DNA of 64,000 bases from Methanomicrobiales archaeon (lineage in GTDB: Archaea > Halobacteriota > Methanomicrobia > Methanomicrobiales > JACTUA01): assembly GCA_015660865.1 (NCBI GenBank), contig JACTUA010000002.1:248548-312547 (forward strand), read 5' to 3'. Position 1 is the stretch's first letter, and the number at the start of each line of letters is the position of its first letter. Position numbers and translations under genes: made by a program. Below are positions 1 to 8,198 of the stretch, piece after piece. The notes beneath the pieces were generated by a model, which was not told the DNA's origin, made no database searches, and saw only the letters and a list, made by a program, of their open reading frames with translations.

Positions 1-12
1 CGAAGGCCAGCC

Positions 13-45
13 TCACCCTTCAGGATTCTCCACCGGTTTTTTCAG
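13..45 (-). repeat. Diverged copy of the porB 3' end
   Basis: Read on the minus strand these 33 bases encode LKKPVENPEG plus a TGA stop. The true porB tail (88-120) encodes [10 protein letters not shown] plus stop. By hand alignment 27 of 33 bases match, and five of the six changes are synonymous third-codon changes. It lies about 40 bases beyond the porB stop. A tail duplication left by recombination with a related por gene is one explanation. What lies left of position 1 is unknown. Confidence 0.6.
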
Positions 46-62
46 CCCAGGTGAAAAAACCG
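34..62. terminator. Hairpin with T-tracts behind porB
   Basis: A perfect 11-base inverted repeat (arms 34-44 and 52-62, each carrying six A or T) encloses a 7-base loop. On the minus strand a TTTTTT run comes about 30 bases after the porB stop. Archaeal transcription ends at oligo-T runs, so this can serve as terminator for the por operon, and by symmetry for a plus-strand transcript too. It overlaps the diverged porB tail copy. Confidence 0.5.
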
Positions 63-87
63 ACCGCCGGCCGGGCGATCTTCGGAG

Positions 88-1002
88 TCAACCCTCGGGC
101 TTCTCTACCGGTTTTTTGAGCTTGATATCGATCCCGAACTTCTCGGCGTTCCTGTCCGCGGTGGCCTGGATCCTTGCGATCTCGGCCTCGTTCCTTGTGG
201 GCTTGAAGAGGTGGGCGAACCGCTTCTGGCCTTTGAGGTACTCCTCGACGGGTTTCCTCATCACCTTCTTCACTCTGGTGACCGTCCCGTCGGTCTGCTC
301 GAAGAGGACGAAGAGACCGGTCTCCACCGCGAGTTTACCCATGACCATGGTACGATCGCCCTCGTACCCCCACCCGGTGGGGCACGGAGCATGGATCTGG
401 ACGTAGCACGGCCCCTTCGTCTCAATCGCCCGCTCAACCTTCTGCATCAGATCGTTCGGGTAGGCGATGGAGGTGGTCGCCACGTACGGGGCCCCGTGGG
501 CAGCGAGGATGGCCGGCATGTCCTTCTTGGGCCGCCGGTTGCCAGTCGAGCATTTTCCTGCCGGGCTCGTGGTGGTATGGGCGTCGAGAGGCGTTGCCCC
601 GGAGCGCTGGATGCCTGTGTTCATGTAGGCCTCGTTGTCGTAGCAGATGTACGTGAAGTCATGGCCGCGCTCGAAGGCCCCGCTGATGCAGAGCATCCCG
701 ATATCGAAGGTCGCCCCGTCACCGCCGATGACCACCACCTTCTCGCTCCGCCCCTGCTTCTTCAGCGCAGCCTCGACGCCCGATGCCACCGCGGCCGCGT
801 TCTCGAAGAGGGAATGGATCCAGGGGACCTTCCAGGCGGTCTCGGGATAGGGGGTCGAGAAGACCTCCATGCACCCCGTGGCAGAGACGACGATGGTATC
901 TGTTCCCGCCGCCTTCATGATGAGCCGGGCTGCGAGGGCCGGGCCGCAGCCGCCGCACGCGCGGTGGCCGCAGTCGAAGAGCTCCAGGGTCTTGTCCACC
1001 AT
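88..1002 (-). CDS. porB: Pyruvate:ferredoxin oxidoreductase, beta subunit
   Basis: Thiamine-diphosphate-binding subunit of the four-subunit archaeal enzyme that interconverts pyruvate plus CoA with acetyl-CoA plus CO2 using ferredoxin; in methanogens it mainly makes pyruvate. The 304 residues show the N-terminal cluster cysteines C11, C16 and C19 ([10 protein letters not shown]), a further Cys at 44, and a GDGA...N cofactor motif from about residue 94 to 124. It is the last gene of porC-porD-porA-porB and starts one base after the porA stop. Length is normal for the family. The highly charged [11 protein letters not shown] tail is repeated just downstream. Confidence 0.95.
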   Translation of the reverse strand: MVDKTLELFDCGHRACGGCGPALAARLIMKAAGTDTIVVSATGCMEVFSTPYPETAWKVPWIHSLFENAAAVASGVEAALKKQGRSEKVVVIGGDGATFDIGMLCISGAFERGHDFTYICYDNEAYMNTGIQRSGATPLDAHTTTSPAGKCSTGNRRPKKDMPAILAAHGAPYVATTSIAYPNDLMQKVERAIETKGPCYVQIHAPCPTGWGYEGDRTMVMGKLAVETGLFVLFEQTDGTVTRVKKVMRKPVEEYLKGQKRFAHLFKPTRNEAEIARIQATADRNAEKFGIDIKLKKPVEKPEG

Positions 1003-2157
1003 CTATGCCACCTCCTCGCGAAGGCCGTAAAAGAGGTCCCCTTCGCCCTTCTCGGCGAGGGTGACGATCCGCTCGATGTCCCGCTTCCTCATGTCCCTCC
1101 CGCCAAGTCCGACTATATAATCGAGCACCGGGATCCCCGAGCCATAGAGGACGTCCTTCACCTCGAGCCCGACGGCGCCCTTGGAGCCGAGGGAGATATT
1201 CTTGTCAAGGACCGCGACCCGCTTTGCTCCCTTGAGGGCCGCGGCGACCTCCTCGCCCGGGAACGGCCGGTAGGTGCGGATCTTGAGGAGCCCCACCTTC
1301 CTCCCTGCCCCGCGCATCTCGTCGATCGCATCCTTGGCAGTGCCGCAGAGGGAGCCCATCGCCACGAGCACCGTCTCCGCGTCCTCGAGCCGGTAGCCCT
1401 CGACGAGGGCACTGTAGTCACGCCCGAATTTCTCTTTGAACTCCTTCCCTGCCTCCCGGATCTTCTCCCTGGACTGCTGCAGGGCCTGGTCGATCGCGTA
1501 CCGGAACTCCATGTAGTACTCCGGGAACGCGAACATGCCGAAGGAGATAGGATCTTTTGCATCCAGGCGCTGGCAGGGGTTGAACTTCGGGAGGTAGGCA
1601 TCCACCTCCTCCTGGGTGGGCATGTCCACGGGCTCGTACGTATGGGAGAGGATGAACCCGTCGAAGCAGACCATGGCCGGGAGGAGTATCTTCTGGTCCT
1701 CAGCCACCTTGTATGCCAGGTAGTGGAGATCGGCTGCCTCCTGGTTGTCCTCGGCGTAGAACTGGAGCCACCCCGAGTCCCGGAGGGAGATGGAGTCCTG
1801 CTGGTCGTTCCAGATGGAGAGGGGGGCCGAGATGGCGCGGTTCGCGATCGTCATCACCATGGGGAGGCGCATCCCTGCCAGGTTGAAGCAGACCTCGAAC
1901 ATGAGCGCGAGCCCCTGGGAGGAGGTGGCCGAGTAGGCCCGGGACCCTGCGGCCACGGCGCCCAAACAGGCCGAGAGAGCCGAGAACTCCGATTCAACGG
2001 TGATATACTCGGCGTCGAGTGTGCAGTTGGCCACCATCTCCGCGAGGCTCTCGACGATATGGGTCTGGGGGGTGATGGGATAGGCAGAGACCACATCGGG
2101 CCGACACATCCGGACCGCGTCGGAGACCGCGAGGGATCCCTCGATGAAGCGCATCAT
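1003..2157 (-). CDS. porA: Pyruvate:ferredoxin oxidoreductase, alpha subunit
   Basis: 384-residue alpha subunit. The N-terminal half has the pyrimidine-binding fold (VSAYPITPQTHIVE near residue 24), and the C-terminal third is the transketolase-C-like domain (LLKIRTYRPFP...) typical of POR alpha. It pairs with PorB to build the active site; the cofactor diphosphate motif itself is in PorB. It starts one base after the porD stop and abuts porB, so all four subunits are probably translated from one mRNA. ATG start gives the expected family length. Confidence 0.95.
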   Translation of the reverse strand: MMRFIEGSLAVSDAVRMCRPDVVSAYPITPQTHIVESLAEMVANCTLDAEYITVESEFSALSACLGAVAAGSRAYSATSSQGLALMFEVCFNLAGMRLPMVMTIANRAISAPLSIWNDQQDSISLRDSGWLQFYAEDNQEAADLHYLAYKVAEDQKILLPAMVCFDGFILSHTYEPVDMPTQEEVDAYLPKFNPCQRLDAKDPISFGMFAFPEYYMEFRYAIDQALQQSREKIREAGKEFKEKFGRDYSALVEGYRLEDAETVLVAMGSLCGTAKDAIDEMRGAGRKVGLLKIRTYRPFPGEEVAAALKGAKRVAVLDKNISLGSKGAVGLEVKDVLYGSGIPVLDYIVGLGGRDMRKRDIERIVTLAEKGEGDLFYGLREEVA

Positions 2158-2158
2158 G

Positions 2159-2419
2159 TCACTTCTCCTCCTTCACCATCTCGATGTCCTCTGCAGGGCA
2201 CTCCTCGGCGCAGAGGCCGCAGCCCTTGCAGTAGTCATAGTCGGGGATCATGAACTCATCTTCCTGCTCGATGATGCACCCCTCGGGGCAGACCATGGCG
2301 CAGAGGCCGCACTTCGTGCACTTGTTGTGCTTGAAGGCCGGCTTGAAGACCCGCCAGGCACCGGTCCTGTTCCCCCGGGACTTACCGGGCTTTGCGGTGC
2401 AGCCGACGGAAAGCGCCAT
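2159..2419 (-). CDS. porD: Pyruvate:ferredoxin oxidoreductase, delta subunit (2[4Fe-4S] ferredoxin)
   Basis: 86-residue ferredoxin-like electron-transfer subunit. Two CxxCxxCxxxC motifs are visible: CTKCGLCAMVCPEGC and CKGCGLCAEECPAED. They bind two [4Fe-4S] clusters that pass electrons from the PorA/PorB site to external ferredoxin. The N-terminal 30 residues are the usual delta-subunit extension. It sits between porC and porA with a one-base gap on the porA side and none on the porC side. The porC-D-A-B order is the usual methanogen arrangement. Confidence 0.95.
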   Translation of the reverse strand: MALSVGCTAKPGKSRGNRTGAWRVFKPAFKHNKCTKCGLCAMVCPEGCIIEQEDEFMIPDYDYCKGCGLCAEECPAEDIEMVKEEK

Positions 2420-2962
2420 TCACGCCGCCCCCTTTACCAGGTTGTAGGCCCGCCGGGCTGCCTCGATGTTCTTCCGGGCGAGTTCCTCGGAGAACCGGTG
2501 GCGGATGGCGTTCTCGATGGCCTCCAGCGTGATCTCCCCGCTCGCCGCGGCAAAAGCCCCCATGAGGCTCGTGTTCGTGATGGGGACGCCGAGGGTCTCA
2601 AGGGCGATCCCCGTTGCATCCACGGTGATGAGCCGGACACCCGGGGGAACGGTCCAGCCCCCTCCCTTCGCGGTGTTCACGATGGCGATCCCGCCCTTCT
2701 TCATCCCCGCAAAGACGTTCACATCCGCGATCAGGGTGCTGTCCTGGACGATGATGTAGTCCGGCTCGTAGACCTGGCTCCTGAGCCGGATCTTCTTGTC
2801 TGCGAACCGGACAAAGGCCTGGACCGGCGCCCCCCTCCGCTCGACCCCGAACATGGGGAAGGCCTGGGCAGAGACCCCGCCCTCGAACGCCGCCGTGGCG
2901 ATCAGCTCGGCCGCCGTGACCGAGCCCTGGCCGCCCCTTCCGTGGATGCGCAACTCCTTCAT
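2420..2962 (-). CDS. porC: Pyruvate:ferredoxin oxidoreductase, gamma subunit
   Basis: 180-residue gamma subunit, the CoA-side domain of the enzyme. The family glycine motif IHGRGGQGSVTAAELI is at residues 6-21. First gene of the por operon, preceded by a clear TATA box. Sequence, length and context all agree. A 2-oxoglutarate or indolepyruvate enzyme is the only family alternative, and the linked four-gene order favours pyruvate. Confidence 0.93.
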   Translation of the reverse strand: MKELRIHGRGGQGSVTAAELIATAAFEGGVSAQAFPMFGVERRGAPVQAFVRFADKKIRLRSQVYEPDYIIVQDSTLIADVNVFAGMKKGGIAIVNTAKGGGWTVPPGVRLITVDATGIALETLGVPITNTSLMGAFAAASGEITLEAIENAIRHRFSEELARKNIEAARRAYNLVKGAA

Positions 2963-3010
2963 AAGAAGATCCCGGATTATTTTACATGATTAAACATATT
3001 AAATATGCAG
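2963..3010 (-). promoter_or_regulatory. por operon promoter
   Basis: On the minus strand a near-palindromic TATA element, CATATTTAATATG, occupies 3007-2995. Allowing about 25 bases places transcription start near 2975 and leaves a leader of about 13 bases before the porC ATG (2962). The surrounding 3011-3078 stretch shows nothing else I can name. Confidence 0.6.
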
Positions 3011-3078
3011 ATCGAGGGCGCGATGTGGAGAGCGACCCGGGTGAGAGTCGGGGTTTGAGGGAACGAGCGGTCCCTACG

Positions 3079-3951
3079 TTACATCCGGACCTGGATCCCC
3101 AGAATCTCCTTTTTCCCGCCGAAGACGTCCCTCGCGATCCGTGCAAGGCCCCGGGAGGCGCACCATTCGTCAAACACCGTGGGTTTCTCCCCGAGAAGGG
3201 CCTCCACATCTGTAGCTGTGAGAGGCGCACAGGTCCCTGCAAGGGCGATCCGTGCCTGCGGGGAGAGGACCCTGAGGGCCGCGCACTCCATTGCTGCGAA
3301 GAGGGCGAGAGCCCTCATCCTCTCCCCGTCGGGGAGGGTGAAGTTGACTCCGGCCTGCATGAAGGCCCTGTTCGCGGAGATCTCGCCCTGATCGATCCTC
3401 CTGATGGCATCCACATCGATCGCCCCCTGGGTGGTTCCCGGTGCAAAGATGCAGGCATCGATGGCTCCCGCGATCCTTCCTTCTGAAACGAGGATGCTCA
3501 CCGTGTTTGAGGAGACATCGGATACCACGAAGTCATCCCCGAGCGACTGGTGAACCTCATATGCGATCCCGATCTTCTCCGGGCTCGCCTGGTGGGAGTA
3601 CGCCTTGAGCCTTGGATCAGTCGGGGAACCGCGGTGGAGGCCCGGGATGGCGACGGCTGGAAGACCGCTCTCAAGGACCGCATCGAAGATCCGCGTCCCC
3701 CCGCCGATATGCTCGCCCGCACCCTCCTGGCTCACCACCCCGCGGTTCGATAGATTGCCGATGGGGGTGATCTCGGAGAAGTTGTCTCCCATGGAGTAGC
3801 AGAGGGCGATACCCTTTATTTCACCGATGGGACCGAGCCGTTCCAGGTCCCGGATGGTGAAGTCCCGTGCATCCCTCCGGCTGATCTTGAACTCCGTCTC
3901 CCCCGAAGAGAAGCGGATGGCCGTGGTGCCGTGGTCGATGCCGATGAACAT
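3079..3951 (-). CDS. Methanogenesis marker protein 12 homologue (ASKHA-like)
   Basis: 290 residues starting FIGIDHGTTAIRFSS, an ASKHA-type phosphate-1 motif as in sugar and acetate kinases. The rest (ALCYSMGDNFSEITPIGN, GAGEHIGGGTRIFDAV) matches my memory of the methanogenesis marker 12 family, conserved in methanogens with no settled function. A second phosphate-type motif GDDFVVSDVSSNTVS lies mid-protein. It is transcribed alone, with its own TATA elements and a strong dyad in the leader. The methanogen-only distribution is the best taxonomic clue in the window. Confidence 0.8.
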   Translation of the reverse strand: MFIGIDHGTTAIRFSSGETEFKISRRDARDFTIRDLERLGPIGEIKGIALCYSMGDNFSEITPIGNLSNRGVVSQEGAGEHIGGGTRIFDAVLESGLPAVAIPGLHRGSPTDPRLKAYSHQASPEKIGIAYEVHQSLGDDFVVSDVSSNTVSILVSEGRIAGAIDACIFAPGTTQGAIDVDAIRRIDQGEISANRAFMQAGVNFTLPDGERMRALALFAAMECAALRVLSPQARIALAGTCAPLTATDVEALLGEKPTVFDEWCASRGLARIARDVFGGKKEILGIQVRM

Positions 3952-3970
3952 GGTCTCATCCTGCGCGGGG

Positions 3971-3992
3971 GATCAGGGACTCGTCCCTGATC
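3971..3992. promoter_or_regulatory. Perfect dyad in the marker-12 leader
   Basis: Arms GATCAGGGAC and GTCCCTGATC are separated by two bases, ending 20 bases before the ATG of the marker 12 gene. Candidate TATA boxes on the minus strand are CTATAATT (4027-4020) and CATATATTGG (4046-4037), which put transcription start at about 3998 or 4017. Either way the dyad lies at or just after the start of the RNA. It could be a repressor operator or a 5' hairpin. Confidence 0.55.
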
Positions 3993-4130
3993 AATTACTG
4001 GATCCTGTATCTTCCCGAGAATTATAGCCTCCGTTTCCAATATATGCCTGAAGGGAGGTATTCGGAATTATCTGGATCTGGTTTGTTTCGTGAGCCAAGG
4101 AATAAAAGAAATTTCCCTTCAGCAGGGCCC

Positions 4131-5531
4131 TCATGAGTCCCCGGCCCTAAAAATCAGCCAGTCCTTCTTCCCGGGCCTCCGGAAGCGGACAAGGGCGTAC
4201 CTGCCCGAGAGCCGGTTCCCGTGGAAGATCACCTCGATCTTCCCCTCGCCCCACTCGAGGGTATCATAGGTCCCCGTATCCCAGATCGCCTCGGTCCCTG
4301 CCCCGTACTCTCCCTCGGGGATGGTCCCCTCGAAGGTGAGGTACTCCAGGGGATGGTCCTCGGTCTCCACGGCGAGGTGCTTCTCTCCCCCCGCCTCGGG
4401 GATTCCCTTCGGGACCGCCCAGGACTTCAGCACCCCGCCCCGCTCCATCCGGAGATCGTAGTGGAGGTGTCGGGCGCGGTGCTCGTGGACGACAAAGGAG
4501 TTCCCCCGGGACTCAACCGCCTTCTTTCCACTCGGTTCGGGCGTCATGGTGAAGTCTCTCCTGGCCTGGTAGGGAATAAGGTTTTGCTCTGCACCTAGTT
4601 GATCCAGCGTACAGTCCTCCGGCTTCTTGTCGGTCCGGATCCGCACGAGCCGGGGCATACGGAGCCGGCCGTCCTTTGTCACCGAATGAAAGGCGACCTC
4701 GACCACCATGCGCGGGTGAACCCAGACGATCTCCCCCTTCTCGGTGCCGGTGAGGGTCGGTTCGCCCGCCTTCAGGCCTGCGAGCATGGAGGTTATTCCC
4801 TCGAGGTCAGCCTGGTCGAACCCCGTCCCCACCCTGCCGATGTAAACCCCCTTTCCCTGATCGCAGAGCCCGAGGACCAGGGCACCGAAGGTCCCCGCCC
4901 TTACTCCCTCACCCCTCGTGTAGCCGAAGACAACGCAGTCGCAGCTCTTGAGCGCCTTCACCTTCAGCCAGGAACCGCTCCTCGCCCCTGGCTCGTACGG
5001 GCTCCCCAACCGCTTTGCCATGACCCCCTCGAGTCCCCGCTTCACTACCTCGGCATAGTAGCGTTCCCCCTCCCCCTGCACGGCGATCGAGCGGACCAGG
5101 TACTTCCCTTCCTTCACGTACTCTTCGAGAATCCTCCTCCGCTCCTCCAGGGGCAGGTGAATAAGGGGGGCCCCGTCCCTTTCCAGGATATCGAAGGCCA
5201 CGTACGTCACGGGGAGACTCCGGGAGTCTGCCTCGATCTGGCGGGGATCGCTCTTCTGGAACCGTCCCATCAGGGCCTGGATATCATTCCGCCCGTCCCT
5301 GAGAAGGACGATCTCCCCGTCCAGTACGCACTCTGGCGCAAGCTCCCGTATCTCATCCAGTTCCGGGAACTGGCCCACCATCTCGCTGCCGCTCCGGGAG
5401 AGAATCGAAAGGGGGTTGGCATAGGCGACGGCCCGGATCCCGTCCCATTTCACCTCGAAGATCCAGTCCGGGGAGGAGAAGGGGGCATCCGCTGTCCGGG
5501 CGAGCATCGGGCTGTACCGGGGACCGGTCAT
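4131..5531 (-). CDS. ligD: ATP-dependent DNA ligase with C-terminal 3'-phosphoesterase (LigD-type)
   Basis: 466 residues with two domains. Residues 1-315 are a LigD-type ligase: nucleotidyl-acceptor lysine K28 in EVKWDGIR, EGVMAKR near 168-174 and SWLKVK near 187-192, then an OB-fold. Residues about 345-466 are a LigD phosphoesterase: HRARHLHYDLR (351-361) carries the metal-binding His/Asp/Arg set, followed by GTIPEGEYGAG. It seals ends in non-homologous end joining after clean-up. Pol is encoded separately two genes upstream. The Lig-then-PE order differs from the PE-Lig-Pol and Pol-PE-Lig bacterial fusions I know. Start overlaps the ku stop (ATGA). Confidence 0.9.
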   Translation of the reverse strand: MTGPRYSPMLARTADAPFSSPDWIFEVKWDGIRAVAYANPLSILSRSGSEMVGQFPELDEIRELAPECVLDGEIVLLRDGRNDIQALMGRFQKSDPRQIEADSRSLPVTYVAFDILERDGAPLIHLPLEERRRILEEYVKEGKYLVRSIAVQGEGERYYAEVVKRGLEGVMAKRLGSPYEPGARSGSWLKVKALKSCDCVVFGYTRGEGVRAGTFGALVLGLCDQGKGVYIGRVGTGFDQADLEGITSMLAGLKAGEPTLTGTEKGEIVWVHPRMVVEVAFHSVTKDGRLRMPRLVRIRTDKKPEDCTLDQLGAEQNLIPYQARRDFTMTPEPSGKKAVESRGNSFVVHEHRARHLHYDLRMERGGVLKSWAVPKGIPEAGGEKHLAVETEDHPLEYLTFEGTIPEGEYGAGTEAIWDTGTYDTLEWGEGKIEVIFHGNRLSGRYALVRFRRPGKKDWLIFRAGDS

Positions 5532-6319
5532 TGCTTCCCGAGCTTTGCCACGGTCTCCTCGAGGGCGACCATCAGCTCCTTCACCTCTGCCGCCTTGGGC
5601 TTCTCCACGCGGATGGTCTCACCCGCCCGTTTCTTCTCGATGAGCGCAAGGACCCGCTCATGGTAGGTATCCTGGTACGCGGAGATGTCGAAATCGCCGG
5701 AGAGCTCCGTGATGATCCTCTTTGCAAGGTCCAGCTGTTTCGGCCCGGGAGCTGACAGAGCTTTCAGCTCCTCGAAGGCAGAGGGATCCATGACCTCGTT
5801 TGCATACCGGAGAGTGGTGAGGATGAGCGCACCATGGTACGCGTGGACAACCGCAGGGTACTCCTTGGTCCTGAGGGTGAAGCGCCCGACCCCGGCCTCC
5901 CCCAGTTCCTCGCAGACGGTGAGGAGGAGGCTGTAGGCATCGGGGGTCCCGTCGGGGACGAGGGCAAAGGAGTTCTCGAAGAACACCGGGTCGAGCGAGA
6001 GATAGTGGACAAACGTGTCGATCCTGATCCTGCGGTCCGACTCGGGGAGGGCCGCGCGGAGCTCCTCCTTCTCGAGGACGATGAACTCGTTCTTCCGGAC
6101 CTCGAAGCCCTTCACAGTCTCCTCCCAGGGGACCACCTTCCCGTCGCGCGTGCAGACCCGCTCGTAGCGGAGAGGCTGCCCGTCCTTCCGGTGGAGGAGG
6201 CGGAAGGAGACCGACGTATCACGGGTCATCGGGTAGACCTTCACCGGGACGTTCACGAGACCGATGCTGATGGTTCCGCTCCAGATGGGGCGGCGGGGAC
6301 TCTTCTTCTCTTCGCTCAT
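5528..6319 (-). CDS. ku: Ku-type DNA end-binding protein
   Basis: 263-residue prokaryotic Ku, the homodimeric ring that loads on double-strand ends and recruits LigD. Signature stretches are RPIWSGTISIGLVNVPVKVY at the N-terminus, YYAxV-region equivalents around GFEVRKNEFIVLEKEEL, and a C-terminal KRAGETIRVEKPKA segment. The ATG at 6319 overlaps the pol stop as ATGA. The frame is open 43 codons further upstream, but that part lies inside pol and looks noncoding (Pro/Gly/Arg rich), so 6319 is the start. Middle gene of pol-ku-ligD. Confidence 0.93.
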   Translation of the reverse strand: MSEEKKSPRRPIWSGTISIGLVNVPVKVYPMTRDTSVSFRLLHRKDGQPLRYERVCTRDGKVVPWEETVKGFEVRKNEFIVLEKEELRAALPESDRRIRIDTFVHYLSLDPVFFENSFALVPDGTPDAYSLLLTVCEELGEAGVGRFTLRTKEYPAVVHAYHGALILTTLRYANEVMDPSAFEELKALSAPGPKQLDLAKRIITELSGDFDISAYQDTYHERVLALIEKKRAGETIRVEKPKAAEVKELMVALEETVAKLGKQ

Positions 6320-7191
6320 CCTTCTCCTCTCCCCGCGGGAAGTTTCTGGGGATGACGGAGGAGGTCCTTCCAGGGATCCTCCTCGCGTGCGGGGACACTC
6401 TGGATATGGAAGTCCCCGGGTTTTATCCCTTTTCCCACCTCCTCCCATGAGAGAGGGGTGGAGACCGTGGCCCGCGGGGTGGCCCTGGGGCTGTAGGGAG
6501 CCACCATGGTCTTCCCGGCCCCGTTCATCGCATAATCGACGAAGACCTTCCCGGGGTTCGCTGGGCCCGGGGCCTCGGAGGCGATGAGGGCATGCTCCCT
6601 CGCAAGGTTCCGGCTCATATCGTGGATGAAGCCTCTCACCTCCTGGAAGCTGAGGCCGTGGACGAGAGGGGTGACGAGGTGGAGGCCCCGCTTCCCCGAT
6701 GTCTTCACCGAGATGCGGATCCTCTGGGATGCCAGCCGGTCGCGAACGAGCAGGGCTTCTGCCGCCGCATCGGCGGTCGTTGCCGGAGGTTCCGGGTCCA
6801 GGTCGATGAAGAGAAGGTCCGGGGCGGTGTAGGAGCGGGTCGTGGAGAACATCACATGGATCTCGAGGGTGTCGAGGTTCGCGAGCCAGAGGAGGGTGTC
6901 CAGGTTGTTGCAGACGATGTAGCGGATCATCCGGTCCGCGGTCTCCGAGTGGTGCGGGTAGGTTTCCACCCAGTCGGGGGTCCCCATAGGGGCGTCCTTC
7001 TCATAGAAACCCGGGGCTCCCGCCCCGTCGGGGTACCGGGTGAGGACGATCGGCCTTCCTGCAAGGAGGGGCAGCATCCTCGGGGCTATCCTGATGAAGT
7101 ACTTGATCACCTCGAGTTTGGTGATCCCGGCCTCGGGGTAGAGGACCTTCGGGAGGTGCGTGAACTCCACCCGCGTCAGGGGATCTCCCAT
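6316..7191 (-). CDS. LigD-type primase-polymerase (end-joining polymerase)
   Basis: 291-residue stand-alone LigD polymerase domain of the archaeo-eukaryotic primase fold, which fills or extends ends before ligation. Motifs seen (numbering from 7191): FIDLDP with acidic residues at 130 and 132, SGKRGLHL at 165-172, and VDYAMN with Asp 219. The typical N-terminal HLPKVLYPEAGITK and LANLDTLEIH are also present. An in-frame GTG sits nine bases upstream (7200), but ATG 7191 has GGTG ten bases before it and is preferred. First gene of the operon; divergent from the epimerase at 7260. Confidence 0.9.
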   Translation of the reverse strand: MGDPLTRVEFTHLPKVLYPEAGITKLEVIKYFIRIAPRMLPLLAGRPIVLTRYPDGAGAPGFYEKDAPMGTPDWVETYPHHSETADRMIRYIVCNNLDTLLWLANLDTLEIHVMFSTTRSYTAPDLLFIDLDPEPPATTADAAAEALLVRDRLASQRIRISVKTSGKRGLHLVTPLVHGLSFQEVRGFIHDMSRNLAREHALIASEAPGPANPGKVFVDYAMNGAGKTMVAPYSPRATPRATVSTPLSWEEVGKGIKPGDFHIQSVPAREEDPWKDLLRHPQKLPAGRGEG

Positions 7192-7259
7192 CAGGAACAC
7201 CGCCGCCCGCAGATCATACGAACACCGGTATTTTACATGGGGAGGGCAAATAAGCTCTC
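7192..7259. promoter_or_regulatory. Divergent promoter between end-joining and glycan operons
   Basis: The 68-base gap holds one A/T-rich element, GTATTTTACA (7228-7237). Read rightward it is 27 bases before the ATG at 7260, giving a leaderless transcript. Read leftward (TGTAAAATAC) it would start transcription near 7207, leaving about 16 bases including GGTG before ATG 7191. A second leftward candidate is CTTATTTGCC (about 7246-7255). One TATA may serve both directions. Confidence 0.5.
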
Positions 7260-8198
7260 ATGGGCGCTGTGGTTACCGGCGGGTGCGGCTTCATCGGCTC
7301 TCACCTGGTGAACGCCCTCGCGGGGCGCGGAGAGAGCGTCGCCGTCATCGACAACCTGAGCACCGGTTCCGAGGCAAACATCGCGGGACCACTCAGGGAC
7401 GGCGGAACTACCCTCAGGAAAGCCGATCTCCTGCACGAGGGATGGGAGGATCTCTTCGCAGGAGCCGCCCGGGTCTACCACCTCGCCGCCGATCCCGATG
7501 TCAGGATGAGCGGGATCCATCCCGAGAACGTGATCCAGAACAACATCCTTGCCACGGGAAGGGTCCTCGAGGCGATGCGCCGCCATGATGTCCCCGGTAT
7601 CGTCTTCACCTCTACCTCGACGGTCTACGGCGAGGCATCGGTCATCCCCACCCCCGAGGACTACGCCCCCTTGGAACCGATCTCGGTCTACGCCGCGAGC
7701 AAGCTCGCGTGCGAGGCGCTCATCTCGGCGTACTGCCACTCCTACGGGATGCAGGGATGGGTCTTCCGGTTCGCGAACATCATCGGTGAGCGCTCGAACC
7801 ACGGGGTCATCTGGGACTTTGTCAACAAACTCCGGGAGAATCCCCGGGCCCTCGAGATCCTCGGGGACGGAAAGCAGACCAAGTCCTACCTCGAAATCCA
7901 CGAGTGCGTGAAGGCCATGCTCTATGCCGTGGACCAGGCGAAGGGGACCTACAATGTCCTGAACATCGGGTCCGAAGACTGGATCGATGTGACGGGGATC
8001 GCAGATATCGTTGTCCCGGCTCTCGGCCTCACGAAGGTGGACTACCGGTTCACCGGCGGGGAACGGGGCTGGGTCGGGGATGTCCCGAGGATGCTCCTCT
8101 CCATCGACCGTCTCAAAGGGCTGGGATGGAAGCCGGTCATGGGCTCCCGGGAGAGCGTGAAGGCAGCTGCAGAAGCCATGGCAAGGGATCTGCGGTGA
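7260..8198 (+). CDS. NAD-dependent sugar epimerase/dehydratase (GalE-like)
   Basis: 312-residue extended short-chain dehydrogenase acting on a nucleotide sugar. The Rossmann motif TGGCGFIGSHL is at residues 6-16, STSTVYGE carries the catalytic Ser/Thr, and YAASK is the YxxxK pair. The C-terminal half binds the nucleotide sugar. It is closest in style to archaeal UDP-glucose or UDP-HexNAc 4-epimerases, but the exact sugar cannot be read. First gene of the rightward glycan block; its stop overlaps the GTG of apgM. Confidence 0.8.
   Translation: MGAVVTGGCGFIGSHLVNALAGRGESVAVIDNLSTGSEANIAGPLRDGGTTLRKADLLHEGWEDLFAGAARVYHLAADPDVRMSGIHPENVIQNNILATGRVLEAMRRHDVPGIVFTSTSTVYGEASVIPTPEDYAPLEPISVYAASKLACEALISAYCHSYGMQGWVFRFANIIGERSNHGVIWDFVNKLRENPRALEILGDGKQTKSYLEIHECVKAMLYAVDQAKGTYNVLNIGSEDWIDVTGIADIVVPALGLTKVDYRFTGGERGWVGDVPRMLLSIDRLKGLGWKPVMGSRESVKAAAEAMARDLR

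Noticed and set aside
211-2253. 680-codon open frame on the plus strand opposite porA/porB
   Set aside because: Antisense shadow of GC-rich genes; composition is Arg/Gly/His-rich with no family motif, while the opposite strand encodes a complete por operon.
6320-6448. N-terminal extension of Ku
   Set aside because: Overlaps pol, Pro/Gly/Arg-rich; the ATGA junction at 6316-6319 marks the real start.
7904-8194. 97-codon N-terminal extension of apgM
   Set aside because: Lies inside the epimerase gene in another frame and does not resemble ApgM, which begins at VKVLIVVGDGMADEP.
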